From: Epicoccum nigrum
Lineage: Eukaryota; Ascomycota; Dothideomycetes; Pleosporales; Didymellaceae
Reading direction: 5' to 3'
DNA: 64,000 bases
Assembly (NCBI GenBank): GCA_002116315.1
Contig: KZ107838.1
Location: forward strand, 2,560,343 to 2,624,342
A model generated the notes under the pieces. The model saw only the letters and a list, made by a program, of their open reading frames with translations. It searched no databases and was not told where the DNA came from. The position numbers and the translations under genes are program-made. Below, one piece after another: positions 10,664-22,958 of this stretch (its first letter is position 1; each line of letters begins with the position of its first letter).

Positions 10664-13600
10664 GACATGACGGGAAGGCGAAAGAGTCAGGAAAAGCCAA
10701 ATATGGCGACAGACAGCCAGAGATACGATATCGCACCGCGCCGTGGGGTTCCTAGGCAATGAGGACGACGCAAGGCAAACTCCTTCTTCGCGCCTTTGTT
10801 GCGCCCACTGAGGCGCACCTGAGCGCAGATATCCATAGCATCCGCAACTTCTTATTAAGGGTACAGTGACGCGGATAACAAATCCAGCAATCACAACAAT
10901 TCAAACAAACCCCTCGCGTCGTACACTGTCTCTTTTTTACACATCCTCACCTCTCCTATCACCATACGCGCAAGCGAATTCCCCTTTCAAGCGCGCCGGT
11001 CACACACACCCAAAGTCCACGTGGGCAACCTCCTCAGACACATCGCGGATGCGAGGTGGCACCAAACGGTCCCACGCTGTGCAGCGCTGCACCACCGCGC
11101 TCCCTAACCCTCGCGCCGTCCCGCGAAAGCATGTCTCGGCTGGATGAAACATGAAGAGGCAAGGGGCGTTCCATTTGGGCTGGATCTGGACGCTTGCAGA
11201 ATCTTGATATCGGTGATGGCAACCTGGAATGGGTGGTTTGCTGAAGTTGCGGTGAAGAGCTGAAGCTCGATTGGGATCGATCCTCGCGATGCTGCTAGAT
11301 GGAGTTGGGGGGGTTGTGTGAGACGTGAGGATCTGGGTCCGGTGGGAGTGGGCGGGTGGGTTTATGGGATTCTCACGCGCCGATGGGGACGCAGTGGCGA
11401 TGGTCGGTGAATTGGTAGTAGAGCGGATGAGCGTATACACGGTAGGCAGTGGCGTTGAGAGGCGCACACACCTCTGGCTGTAGCTAAACAATGCAGCCTG
11501 CAGCCTGCACCAAAAGCAAGTCAATGGTTTGGAACCCATCATCACGATACCTACATACTGTACGTACAATCGCGAGACATGAGAACCTTTTTGGCGGCGG
11601 TCCTGAAACTCAAATTCCGGATCCTGGCTCACCGCAACAAACTCAAACACAGCAACTGAAGCGTCGCATCTCGGACTTGCCTCCCTCCCCCGAAGCAATT
11701 GGATCCCACCGCGCTGTCCGCGAGGTGGATCGCGACCTCGCCGTTCGAAAGCCCTCACCCTGGACGCGACTCGCGTCCTCCATTTCCCGCGGTATTGTAG
11801 GTATCTCTGCGAGGGGCATCTATGCCGTCATCGCCCGGGTGGGTGCTTCTCTCAACGCAGCGCTCGAGCTTTTTTTCTCTTTCGCCGTTCATGCCGTTGC
11901 TCACAGACGAGCTCACGGACGTTTGTCACGGACATGATCACGGACATTTACCATAAGGCGGATGAAGGGGGATGGGGTCGTGCCAATCTCGCACATCTTC
12001 TGCCTTGACAATCGGTCCCAGACTTAGGTAGGGGCGCTGTCTACATGTCGAGCTGCTGAACACGCGAGCATCACCCTGGTCTCTGTTTGTTTCGAGAAGA
12101 GAAAAGCTCGGGCGCGCGTCGGCTTTCACCTACCCATCTCCTGGTAGCTTCAGCCCTATGCTTCAGCTTTTTCGACTGCAGAACGCAGATTCGCCATGAC
12201 TCACTCACACGCCCACGTCCGGTCCCCCATCAGGGATTTCCGCGACTCAAGCCGCTGTCGGCGACGCGACGCGATGCGATGCAGCAGCGGGAGAGCGCCA
12301 GGAAGCCTTCTGCAGCGCGAGGCAGCGAGTCCGGCCTGGGAGAGTCTCTCTCTCTGCGCCCATTCTGGCCTGTTTGAGTGGTTGGCGGGGGGGGTGTTTA
12401 CAAAGCTGCTAGCCGGGAGCGCGGAAAGTGGGTCTCTCACCGCTTCGACTGTCTTGCCCATTGTTCCTACAGCCTCACTTTGCGGGCGTGCTAGCACGCA
12501 TGGTTTCGCTTGGGAGGCGCGCGCGGGCGCGGAGGGGGTTGGGCAGCTATGTGGGTGAGGTGATGGGCTTCGATGGCAGTATCGTATCATGTAGTGTGTA
12601 TGTGTGTGTAGTGTGTCGTAGGGGAGAAGGAAGCATAAGGTTTGAGACTATTTCGAGACGCAGTACATATTGTGGATATGGAATCATGAGCGGGGGATGA
12701 CGTCCGGTCAATGTCGGAAGGGGGTGTTTGGAGACGCTGTGTAAGGCGAGATGGTAAGAGGCGTAATTGGTTTACGCACTGCGTGGGAATAAGATTTTTC
12801 TGGGCAAGAAGCCAGGCTGATTGTTGCTGTAGGGCTGGAACTACTGGAAAGGTCACATACAAAGCCTATCCTTGCTCCGCTATAGGGTACGCGTACGCGC
12901 CGTGGGGATGTGAGAAGGCTACTTACCTACTTGCCCTGTCCGTCCAACCTCTCCTACACTATAGTAGTGTTAAGCACACGAGCCACCGATCGAGATCGCC
13001 CCGGCGTAGATATGGATAATCCGCTGATCTAGCGATCCAGACTGTGCATTTTTTCCTACGGTTGATTATGCCGTGGGAAAATTCCCTGGATGTACCGTAT
13101 ACATACAGGGTGTGTGCCGAAGCAGGGCTCACTCAGCAGTCGCCGGACTCTGTTTGCCGAGCATGATCTGAGGGTGGCTTGAGTGGCTGCGACCGTTCAA
13201 GCAGCTTGTTTTGTGCAGCCGTGGCGGTCTTCTCGCATTTGCTGCTTATGGGCGCCTTGGCGGCTGCGCCGTGTCACTTGATCTTGCGTCGGAGGAGGAC
13301 GAAGCGCACAAACGAGAGCGGAGCAGGAGATTCTGTGTATCTTGAATGGGGGGATGGGGTTCTTGGTCGTACGGTTGGGGGATCACCAAACGCCGTGATG
13401 GGCATACATGAGTACGGAACCTCCTCCGCGGGACTATGGACATGGGAGGATGGGAATTGGTTTGCAGTCTGGGAAAAGGCTGAGTGAGGCTTGACGGGTG
13501 TGAGACAAGCGGCACAGTCCCTCCTCTACAACGAGCTTAGAATAGATGCAAGAAATTGAGAGCACTTGCGCCATCGGAGCCAATGACGTGCAATTCAGCA

Positions 13601-14637
13601 ATATGAGCGTAAGCTAGGCGGACGGTAGAGCATGTTGGTAGACGCTCGGTTCGCCAGCCCGGCTGTCTCAGGCTGCACAGAACGGTATGCAGTGTTTGCG
13701 TTGGAAGCGCTCCAAGCAGAAAATCTACCGTGAGATACCCAGCACGGCGGGTTTGGTGCTAGGTCAGCAAGGCATACCAACGGGGGGTGTGCGCCCCATC
13801 ACGATAATCCAACGCGGAACACAGACGCTACGCCCAGGAATGAGACGTCCTTTCCTGGAATAGACAGGGTATGCCTCCCGTCCAGGGTGACTCGTGCACG
13901 CTCTGGGCCGGAGGGATGATGACACCATCGATCAGGGCTGGCCGAGGAGCGGGCAAGTCAATGAGCAGGGCCGTCCCTCCGCTCCGCGTAATAAGAACAA
14001 TTTAAGCAGGGAGCGAGGAACGTTGGGTGCAAGGGATAGTGGGATATATCCAGCAGAAAGTGGGAAGTGCGTCGGCTGATGTCGGTGGTAGTTGAGAATC
14101 GAGATGGTTGAGCGAAAGCGGCTGTCTGACTACAACTACGGAGAAAGGCGGGCCGTGTATGATCACTGGCTACACAAAGGCTAGAGCTAGAGCCCACCCC
14201 CAGCACTGCAAGTCACGTCTACAGTACATGTTGACACTGTGACTGCGCGCACACGGCGGGAGAGCAGCAATCGCACAGTCTACAGATGGCCATCGTAGCA
14301 GCGCGCATCGCCGGTTGAGTCAGACTTGGCTGCATCTGGCAGAGTTTTCTCGGTTTCTCGCTGCTGTTTAGAGCAATGTCGACCAATGGCGGTGCAGCAA
14401 ACGGGCGAATTTCGCTGAAGGGCCGGCCCGCTGGTCGCAAGGTATCGATTACAGCTGTCGTACCAGACTTTGGCGCGCAGGACCGTGGACGCACAGTAAC
14501 GTGCAATCAGCGGCCACGGCGGCCATGAGATGTGACGCCCGTTCAAACTTCAAACGCTCTGGCCGCCAGCGCGCGCGACAGACGGGCAGACAGACACGGA
14601 CACGGCCACAGGGCTATTGATATCGGCCACGGTCGAT

Positions 14638-14667
14638 CATGATTGACCATGATTGACCATGATTGAC
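14638..14667 (+). repeat. Three perfect tandem copies of a 10-bp unit
   Basis: The unit catgattgac repeats exactly three times without gap, about 750 bp upstream of the bZIP start codon. The TGATTGAC core resembles sites bound by TALE-type homeodomain proteins, which is only a resemblance. Confidence 0.8.
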
Positions 14668-15230
14668 TTGCGTCTGCTCGCACACGCACACGCAAATGGC
14701 ACGCGGCGACCCAGGGCAAACGGCAGCGCGAGGGAGGCACGGAGGGTGCTGTGAATGGCACACGCCCGCACACGCCCGGCGGACGACGGCAGCCACTCGT
14801 TTCTGGGTACCCTCGTGCGGTGATGCAGGCCTACCCGACCATGCTGGGGCGCCGAATGAGAGCGCCAGGCCGTGTTTCGCGTGCAGCCCACGGAAGTCAC
14901 TCTCTGCTTCCCCCAGCGCTGCTTAGCTCGGCGTGAGAAGGGCCTAGCGGGTGTCCAAGGGCTCTCTGGTCGCTTGTCGCTGCACAGTGCACAGGGTGCA
15001 TCGTCTGCTTTGGGGCGCACACCCCGCCGTGCGTGCGATAACTAGCCTGCCCTCCCCACCCGGCACTCTAAGTCTGCTCTAACTCTAGCAACTCATTACC
15101 CATACCGTGCCCATACCACCATCTCCCGGCAGCCATCGCCCAGCAGTCTGCATCGCTCGCTTTTTGGCCTTACCTCGCGCCGTTGCCTGTCAGTGCTGTG
15201 TCGCTGCGAGCCCGTGCTAATCACCGCACC

Positions 15231-15266
15231 ACCTGCGCCTGCGCCTGCACTTGCACTTGCACCTGC
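15231..15266 (+). repeat. Hexamer array in the bZIP leader
   Basis: Six contiguous hexamers (acctgc, gcctgc, gcctgc, acttgc, acttgc, acctgc) end about 145 bp before the ATG. Confidence 0.7.
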
Positions 15267-15410
15267 ACCGCCCGAGCTTAAGCTTAATAGTAAGCTTTAG
15301 GTAGACGCCCCAACGCCGGCCCTGCCATCGACATTTCCGAAAAGAGCAATCCACACCGCCAGTCCGGGCCACACCGGTACTTTGCTACAAGACACCCGCC
15401 AGCCCACATC

Positions 15411-17452
15411 ATGGACTTTTCCAACACTAACCACCAAAACCACCACATGGACTACCACAGGCCCTCGTCGACGCTGTCCAGCAACGACCGGAAACCCCAC
15501 AACGCCTTTGCTGCCTTTGACGACCAGCACAACCTGGACATCGACACCTCCACCCTCATGTCGCCCTCCACCTCCACCCAGGGCATCTTCTCGCCCGAAG
15601 CCTCCATCTGGGAGGACTTCTCACAGCACCAGTTTGTCGACCGCACCGCCACAAGTTCGGTCGTCAACTCCAACGTCAACAACCCCTTCTTCACCGAGCA
15701 GAGCAACAACCCCTTCGCCCGCCTCCCGCCTAACCAAGCCGCCACCTACGGCCAGCAGTCGTGGCCCATGGACAACTCGGGCATCCGCACCCCGACTGCC
15801 CCCAAGGCCTCGAATCCCTTCGGTCCCGGTGACTTTGGCGTCCAGGCCGCCTTTGCTCCCCAACCCCAGCAGCAGCAGATGTTTCACGGACTCCCTGTGG
15901 ACACCAACGTCAGGCCCAGCGCTGTGTTCCCCAACGCAGTTGCCGAGCAGCCCATGTCGCCGCACACCCACTCGGACTGGATGGCCTTCAACCAGCAGGA
16001 GATGGACTCGCGGCCCGGGCCTAAGCGCATGAGACCGAACACGCCTCCTCCTCGCGGTTTCTCCCCTCGTCGTGACGGCGGCATCCGGAAGAAGAACGCC
16101 CGCTTCGACATCCCCGCCGAGCGCAACCTGTTCAACATCGACCAGCTCATCGCCAACTGCACCAACGAAGACGAGATGAAGGAGCTCAAGCAACAGAAAC
16201 GACTTCTCCGCAACAGACAGGCCGCGTACGTACCCTCATTTGGAATTTGGTTCAGCGTCCCTCGCTCGGCCCGATTCATCATTTGGTCTCTACTTCCATT
16301 GTTCATCAGCTAACGAATCGCAGTCTCGACTCCCGTCAGCGCAAGAAGAAGCACACTGAGGAGCTTGAGGAAGAGAAGAAGGGCTGGATCGAGAAGATGT
16401 GCGGCATGCAAGATGACTTCGCTACCATGCGCGTTGAGTACGACCAGCTCGTCGCTGAGAAGGAGAACTGGCATCGCGAGTCCATGGACATGCATCACAT
16501 GATCAACCAGCTGCAGTTCGACAAGGAAGAGCTCGTGCGCAACCACACTCTCGAGACCAGCGAACTCCGCAAGAAGGTTGCCGTCCTCACTGAACGCCTC
16601 GAGAACAGCTCTAGCAACATGACCGTCGCGCCCAGCACCACCTTCAACGACTTTGCCTCGGAGATGGACAACCTCAACATGGGTGGCAACGAGTGGGATA
16701 ACTACATCTTCGTCAACGACTTCCCCTCCGACGACCAGAGCCCTCAGCAGCAGCCCATGTCTATCGTGCCTCGCGCCAAGGAAGAGAAGGAGCCTGTCGC
16801 TTCTGGTCTTCTGCTCATGCTGCTCCTGTGTGGCGCATTCGTTGCCAGCAAGTCTGGCTCCGGTGCCGCGCCGCCCATGCCCCGCATGCCTGATGAGGTC
16901 CGCGCTGCCTCTGCTAACGTCCTCGACAGCATCCTCAAGGATGCTGGTGTCTCTTCTGCCTTCACCGAGCAGGGTCTTGTTGCCAACGCGGTCACCGGTC
17001 TTGAGCCCACGCCATCTGGTATGGCCTGGCCCAAGGCTACCATGTCTGGTTCTGAACTCGCCGGCATGTCTGGTTCTCGTCTCGATCAACTGCACTCTCA
17101 GCTCGCCGCCCCGACTAAGGAGCAGGAGACCGAGCAGCTCTTCTCTATCACGCCCGCCCAGTACAACAGCATGACTTCACTCGACTTCACTCGCCCTCGC
17201 TACAGCATCGGCAGCGACGATATCAGCGACCCGCTTTCGCCTTCTCAACCGTCGCACCGCCGCAACCTTGCTGCTACTCTCACAGCCATGCGCGAGCAGA
17301 ACAAGGGCGAGTCCGCCGCTGAGGTCTACACCCGCAGCCTGCTTTGGGACAAGATCTCCCCCGAGGTCGTTCACGAGTTCAAGCGCATCGTCGAAGAGTC
17401 TACCGCCATGTCGAGGCCCAGCACCTCCGAGGGCCTCAAAGCCGAGGCTTGA
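15411..17452 (+). CDS. bZIP transcription factor with a hydrophobic segment after the zipper
   Basis: Exons 15411-16225 and 16324-17452 (98-nt intron, GTACGT..CAG, GCTAAC branch) give 647 residues. The intron splits the basic region, whose joined form reads LLRNRQAALDSRQRKKKH (about residues 263-280), followed by a long coiled coil to about 355. Residues 1-250 are Asn/Gln/Pro-rich, as in activation domains. At about 433-447 lies GLLLMLLLCGAFVAS, flanked by acidic/basic residues upstream and Ser/Gly downstream: a short candidate membrane helix. A 200-residue C-terminal part follows. This order (bZIP, then hydrophobic segment, then tail) resembles ATF6/CREB3 factors that are held in the ER. The segment is short, so a buried helix is the alternative. 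I do not recognise a named orthologue. Confidence 0.85.
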
Positions 17453-19568
17453 ATCAGCCCCGCTCCGTCTTAACGACAACGAAAACCTTTCTTTGCGTCC
17501 GGCCATGCGTCGCGACTCCTTTGCATAACTTCGTTTCAGCATAGCGCTTCCATTCCTCCCGCTCTCGAACCGGGCTTCCCTTTGAGACAACTTGCATCGT
17601 CGGCTCCCGCCGCCTTCTCTTTGTGCCATTTGCTTGGCCATTTTTCTACATCTGGGACGGCAACGTCGGAACCATTTGATTATAACGCTAAGCATATCTG
17701 GCGGTTGCACTTTGCTTTCAGGGTTGGGCCTGTGGAGGCTTCCACGGCTAACCATCTATTTGCTGCTTTGTTTCACATATAGCCTTTCCCCCTTTGGATC
17801 TTGTTTCTTTTAGTTTTGTCTTCTTGGTTATTGGATTTTCCAGCAGAGCGTAGCGAGCGAGCGTGATTCTTTCTTCCGTAGCACCTTTTCTTATGTCTAC
17901 AACGACGAGATGAGACGAGGATGAGACGAAAGCGAGTGGTGCACCCATGAACATGGAGATTTTGGGCGAGGCCAATGCAAACGATGTACGCGCTACGACA
18001 CACCTGTATATGAATCACGGCTGAAGAACGAAGGGGCGTCGCCCGCAATCCCCAGCGAAAGCGATCAGACTGCAATATTTTCTATCTCTTTTACTTCTCT
18101 ATATCTAGCTATTTGGGAGGGTGGTACGAAGCGTGGTCTGCAATCTACACTTTCTTCTATCAGAGGTCCCGAGCCAAGGCGGAGGACCTCGTCTACCTAC
18201 ACACACATCTCTCTCTGCCTGCTGTGAAGACGCCGCAATGACCTCGAAACCCCCTTCACACAGCACCCTTCACACAACCAACTCATCCAACACTCCAACG
18301 CAGATCTCTCCACTGCCTAGGCGAACCAACCAACCAATCCACCCCACCGCAAAAAACAAAACAGAACGCCTACCTCGTACTACCTACCTACCAGGTACGT
18401 ACCCCCTCGCCGCGCCCCAAAACCACAGCAGCCATCGCAACACGCGCCCCAGCCACGCATGCCCCACGCAAGTCCCGTAGCGCCACGGCTCGACATCAAC
18501 CACAAAAAACACGCCCCAATCAACGCGGCCCGCACACGACTTGGGCTATAGCCATCGTGCTTAGCAACGGAGGAGAGTGGGGTTTGGGGGGGGGGCTTGT
18601 TTCACTATCTAGCACGATCAAAACAGTCGCATCACACGCCCTCCCTCCACTCCAGACGAGGAAGCCTTTCTCCTCGCAGGGAACGGGCGAGGTGCAGAAG
18701 AAGTGTTTAACGCGGGAAGGGAAAAGGAAGAGAGAGCACGTGCGTTGCGTTGCGTTGCGTTGCGAATCCGCGGTGATCAATGGATTTCGCGGGCGCCAGC
18801 GGGAGCTAGAATATCTAGAATACCTGTGCTTGACGCAGGAGGGAGGGTCCTGGCGTGAAGGATGAAGGATGAAGGATGAAAGATGCAAGCGGAGGCAGGC
18901 CCTGCTCTGTGGCTTGTGCCCGCGTGCAGGAAGCACAGATGCACACATTCCATTCCGTTATACAAGGGCCCTTCGTCTTCGTTGCTGTGCCACGAGGGAC
19001 GAACGAAAAGTACCGTACCGCGGTATGCGTCTTGTGGGGACTTTGGGTTTTCTTCTTTTAAAGAAGGGTCCTTTGTGACACACGAGGCTATAGATGGGTA
19101 TGTAGAGGGGGCCAAGGCGACCACGCGGCGATGCAGGTGCGTAGGTGTCTCACGGCAGGAACGGCAGAGGCACGCAGCACATGGGCATTGCATTTGAGAC
19201 ACCCTGCGCATCTGCGATAAGGTGGTAGGTACGCAGGTAGGGTAAGGTACTTGCCAGTATCGCCGATGCGGCATTCGGTGTGATTTGCATATAGGGTAGG
19301 TATCTTATCTGGGATGGCATACCTGCTAGATTACGCCGTGTGACGCTGCCACTGACGCAGCCTTCAGAGGGCACATCAGCATGGTTTCCAAGTTTTTCCC
19401 ATCCATCCATCGCTGAGCCAGATTCTCCAGCCATGCCATTAGTTGTTATTAGCATGGAAAACAAGACACACCATCGCCGGTGCGCCACCGGTAGATATAT
19501 CGGTAGCCTGAAGATTCATCGACGCGGTCCCCTCGCCTACGTACATACTATACGCTGCCAAACCTGCC
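17453..19568. other. 2.1 kb intergenic between convergent bZIP and Sel1 genes
   Basis: 3' flanks of two convergent genes. It holds a pentamer array of tgcgt units at 18741-18764 and three imperfect ggatgaa repeats at 18858-18880. No supported gene was found. Confidence 0.45.
18741..18764 (+). repeat. Short pentanucleotide microsatellite
   Basis: Nearly five copies of tgcgt in tandem, in non-coding DNA. Confidence 0.75.
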
Positions 19569-22152
19569 CTACTTGGGATCGTACTTTGGCTTCCAGATCC
19601 TGTGATTCACGTCAGCAAGACTATACTAGATGAGACGATCTGACTCGTCGTTCAGAGCGCGAGAAAATCTTTGCAAGCGGGTATCGCGACACGCCCCAGA
19701 AGCGGTCCGGCACGGGCGGGAAAGGGCATGGCGGAGCGAGAGATGCGGGTTCGCAAAGTTTCCACAGCGGGTGGGGGCACGGCAGCGGGATCGGGCAGAG
19801 TTTGGTTGAGCGAGCGGGTCGGGTGGACGAGCTCGGGTTCGCCCAAGTCGATCGTCGTCGTCGTCGTCTTTCGCACGCGGCTTCACAGGCTGGCGACGAC
19901 GGCTCGGGGTGGCCGTGCTCCGGGCACTCAGTCAATCAACCCTCTCCCACCTCATCTGATCTCTGCTCTGACCAGAGGGCAGGCCCAGCACACCCACCCA
20001 ACCCAGTCCAGTCCCCATCTCCTCGGTCATGGCAGGACGAAGAAGGGGTCATCCAATACTGAGTAGCACTCATCTGACCCTCCGCCATCGGCTCGCCGCC
20101 CGCTACACACCCTCAGCCCCGTCCGCTTCGCCAGCAGCAGACTGCCACGTGTATGCAGCCCAACCGCATTAGGCAGGCTGGGCCATACCAGCGGCGCACC
20201 AAGAAAGGGTCTGATGATGCGCCGCGGTTGGCGGGGCACGATTACGGGAGGGAGGGTGAGGGCCGTACCTAGCAGGGCTGGGGGGAGGGGCTGCTAAGCG
20301 AGGGCGTCTATCGATGGTGTTGCTGCGGATTGGGGGGTTGAGGGCCAATGGGCAGGGCTTGGCGCGGAGCAGCGAAACGGGCTCGCGCTTTAGATGCTGT
20401 GATCCGCGGTGTTTATCAGGTGTCCGAGGAGGTGGGATTGTCGCCAGAGAGGGTGCGCAGAGTGACGGTTGTCGCGGGTGGTGCATTGCACTCGCTCGTG
20501 CGGCCTGTGGTCGGTGGTTGTGGGTCTTCTGCATGGGGAGTGACAGGCAGGTAACATCCGGGCCGGGTAATTGTCTCAGGCGTCTGGCTGGTCCCCTTCG
20601 CTCTCGCTCCCCGGGTGCGTGCGACAACACACAAAAGAGAAATGCACAAACTTACCAAGTATTCCCCAACGTCTTGTTTCCCTTCGATTCTGCGAGGCGC
20701 AGAAACTGAGCCGCCTTGAACTGCAGACACGATGCATGTTAGCAACCAATGTTCTTTCTTCCCGTGCCTTCCGTCGGCGCAAGTAAGATGCGCCGTTGGT
20801 AAGATGCAGTACAACAAGACCCCGAGCGAACTGCTGCCCAAACAGTGAGGCGAGGGGTGAGAGCGAGAGGCGTTATGCATAGTGTTCTAAGACAGAGATG
20901 ACGGATGACGGGAGGCGACGCGAGACGACGACCAAGCTCACCGTTCGCATTGCCGCTGTACGTAGCTGTTCGCTGGCGGTTACGCGGTCGGTGGCTTGCA
21001 TGCGAGGGCCTCCGAAACCAGACCTTTCGGAAGCATCCAATTGCGACGACAGAGGGCAGAGGGGGGAAAGGTCTGGAGCTTCATGAAAAGTGAGGAGTGT
21101 GAGAAGTGACGTACCTTGTCTTTCTTGGTGCCGAAGCCCTCAGTGTAGCACCAGGCAACCTCATTCATCGCGTCGGTGTCTCCCAAGTTAGCTGCCGTCT
21201 CGTAGTACTGCTTCGCAGCCGCTGGGTCCTTCTTGATACCCCAGCCGTTGCGGAAGCAGTTCGCCAGCTCGTACATGGCAAGCACCAGCTCGCCCTTAGC
21301 AGCGCCGCCCTTCTTCATGCCAGCACCGAGCGCCAGCTTCTCAACCTCAGCGCTGTTAGATGCCGCGAGTGAGAGATAGTGCACCGCCTGCTCCTGGTTT
21401 GCCTCAATCCCCCAAGCATGCCGCAGCGCCAGTCCGTAGAGAACTTGTGCGAGGGCATTGTTCGCACCATTGGGGTCAGCCAACCTGCCGAACAGCGCTG
21501 TGCTTGCCTCTAGATTGCCCTTCTCGTGCAACCTGATCGCCTCTTGGATGTTCTCCTCGTCTGCAGGCACGCTCGTGCTAGGTCGCCTCGGCACACCAGG
21601 CCTCGCAGCCGGCGTCATGCCCATGTCTGCAAAGGCATCGCTGATCTCAATCGTAGGCGTGGGCGGCGCGCTCTGCCCCAGTGGGCCATTCTGCACCATC
21701 ATTGTAGCCCTCTTCTCCCACTTGGCCTCGTCCTCATCGTTGCGCGCTACAGGTGTGTCGCCTACATCGGGCAGGTTGTCAGGCACATTGACGCTGCTCT
21801 GGCTCTTGCTTCGCCCGAGGTGCAGCCTCTGGCTGAGCGTGCCACTGCGCGGCCGCCCTGCGCCATCCTCGCTGGCCCGTCCGCTCCCTTGTGAGCTCGT
21901 GCTGCTAACATTCGAGTGTCTTCGGAAGCGGCCGAAGCCTCTTGTATCCTTGGGCGAGAGCAAAGGTGCTTCGGTGCGCGTGGGGTCGCCGGGAAACGAA
22001 GGCGGCTGAATCGCTTCTTGGGTGCTGGTTGTGGTGCGGTAGAACTGGAATTCTGGGACATCGTGGCCCAGAGCCGGGCCGTTCTGGGACGTGCCCGTTG
22101 CGCCTTCGTCCTTTATCTTGTCCTTCTTCTTGAGCAGGTCTTTGAGCGGCAT
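19569..22152 (-). CDS. Sel1-repeat protein, Nif1-type cell-cycle regulator
   Basis: Three exons: 22152-21115, 20720-20656 and 19599-19569, giving 377 residues. Exon 1 encodes a basic start (MPLKDLLKKKDK), a disordered Ser-rich region, and Sel1/TPR-like repeats from about residue 200 (EAIRLHEKGNLEASTALFGR; YGLALRHAWG; MYELANCFRNGWGIKKDPA; NEVAWCYTEGFGTKKDK). The 65-nt exon 2 continues the last repeat (FKAAQFLRLAESKGNKTLGN). The 31-nt exon 3 adds WIWKPKYDPK and the stop, the ending I expect for this family. Both introns have good signals (GTACGT..TGCTAAC..CAG and GTAAGT..CTGAC..CAG) but are 394 and 1,056 nt, far beyond the other introns here. Related to fission-yeast Nif1, an inhibitor of the Nim1/Cdr1 kinase; function is by family only. 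Confidence 0.8.
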
Positions 22153-22958
22153 GGTTGCTGCGCAATGGGGCGGGGCGCGTTGCGGGTGCGCGCGTTCCAG
22201 GGGTATACGGCTGAAGTGAGGGGTGTTGTTATTGCGGTCGCGAATCGAATCGAATCCGGGTGCGGTCGCAAATGCCTGGAGATACTATTGTACCTTTAAG
22301 GTAGTCTTGTAGCGGCGCAGCTTCTCGGTGAAGGTGAAAGGAGGCATTGAATATGGCTGAGCCCGCGCCGCGTCATGTCAGATTGAGGGAAGTTGCTTGT
22401 CGGACAGCCAAGGCAAGGCTCAGCCCGCCTGATTCAGCCTCCACAGCCGCTTTCTATTTCGGTTTGAAGAAAGTGGACATCAAATCGTCACGTTTACTGT
22501 AGGGCAGTGTACCAAGTGTTCTCGTGATTTTCTTCTATTCATTCTGTTGTACATGCTTTTTTTTGCTTGGATTCAAATAACAGAGCTGTCTGACCCCGGT
22601 CCCAACTCAGTACACCAAAGAAGCCAGGAAACTACCAAGAATCGCAACGAGTACGCTATCGTGCAGCGCCAAAAGGGGTATCATCGCAATACGCAACATG
22701 TCGTACCAACGCTGAATCGAGTCTTGAGACGTGGGAAAGTTCCGTGGAGCAAAACAAAGTACCCTACCAAATTAAACAGTCGAGACTGCAAATCTTTTGA
22801 TGCAGTGACGCACCACGCAAGCGTAGGTACTGCTTGCAGGATAGCGCCGGCAAATAATGGACTCATGTGTAATAACGTGTGATAGACTCAGAACGGACGT
22901 AGAACGGACGTAGAGTTGATATGAAATGGACTCAGAATAGACGTAGAGCGAGAAACAT
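22153..22958. other. Intergenic: promoter of the Sel1 gene, 3' flank of the CCCH gene
   Basis: Near 22234-22270 is a cluster of gcggtcgc and tandem cgaat units, about 90-110 bp upstream of the Sel1-gene start. At 22885-22950 a gactcagaa..gacgtaga motif is repeated imperfectly, in the 3' flank of the CCCH gene. No gene seen. Confidence 0.4.

Larger units (their letters stand above)
10664..15410. other. 4.7 kb gene-free region upstream of the bZIP gene
   Basis: No open frame here shows a recognisable protein, intron structure or start context. It contains three perfect tandem copies of catgattgac at 14638-14667, a CT-rich tract near 12343, and a six-unit hexamer array at 15231-15266 just ahead of the bZIP start. 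Several short ATG-starting frames could be upstream ORFs of a long leader. It probably serves mostly as regulatory DNA and 5' leader of the bZIP gene, but an untranslated RNA or a small unrecognised gene cannot be excluded. Confidence 0.45.

Noticed and set aside
11000..11758. 252-codon minus-strand ORF in the gene desert
   Set aside because: No recognisable domain, Pro/Ser/Arg-rich composition, and no intron or start context. It cannot be supported as a gene.
11491..11937. 148-codon plus-strand ORF in the gene desert
   Set aside because: Some helical character near its end, but no family resemblance; overlaps the minus-strand ORF in equal measure.
16310..17095. 261-codon minus-strand ORF under the bZIP gene
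   Set aside because: It is the antisense shadow of a strongly coding exon with GC-rich third positions. No domain and no independent promoter.
19671..20066. Plus-strand ORF nested in the long intron
   Set aside because: 131 codons without recognisable domain; includes a run from a gtc repeat. Treated as chance.
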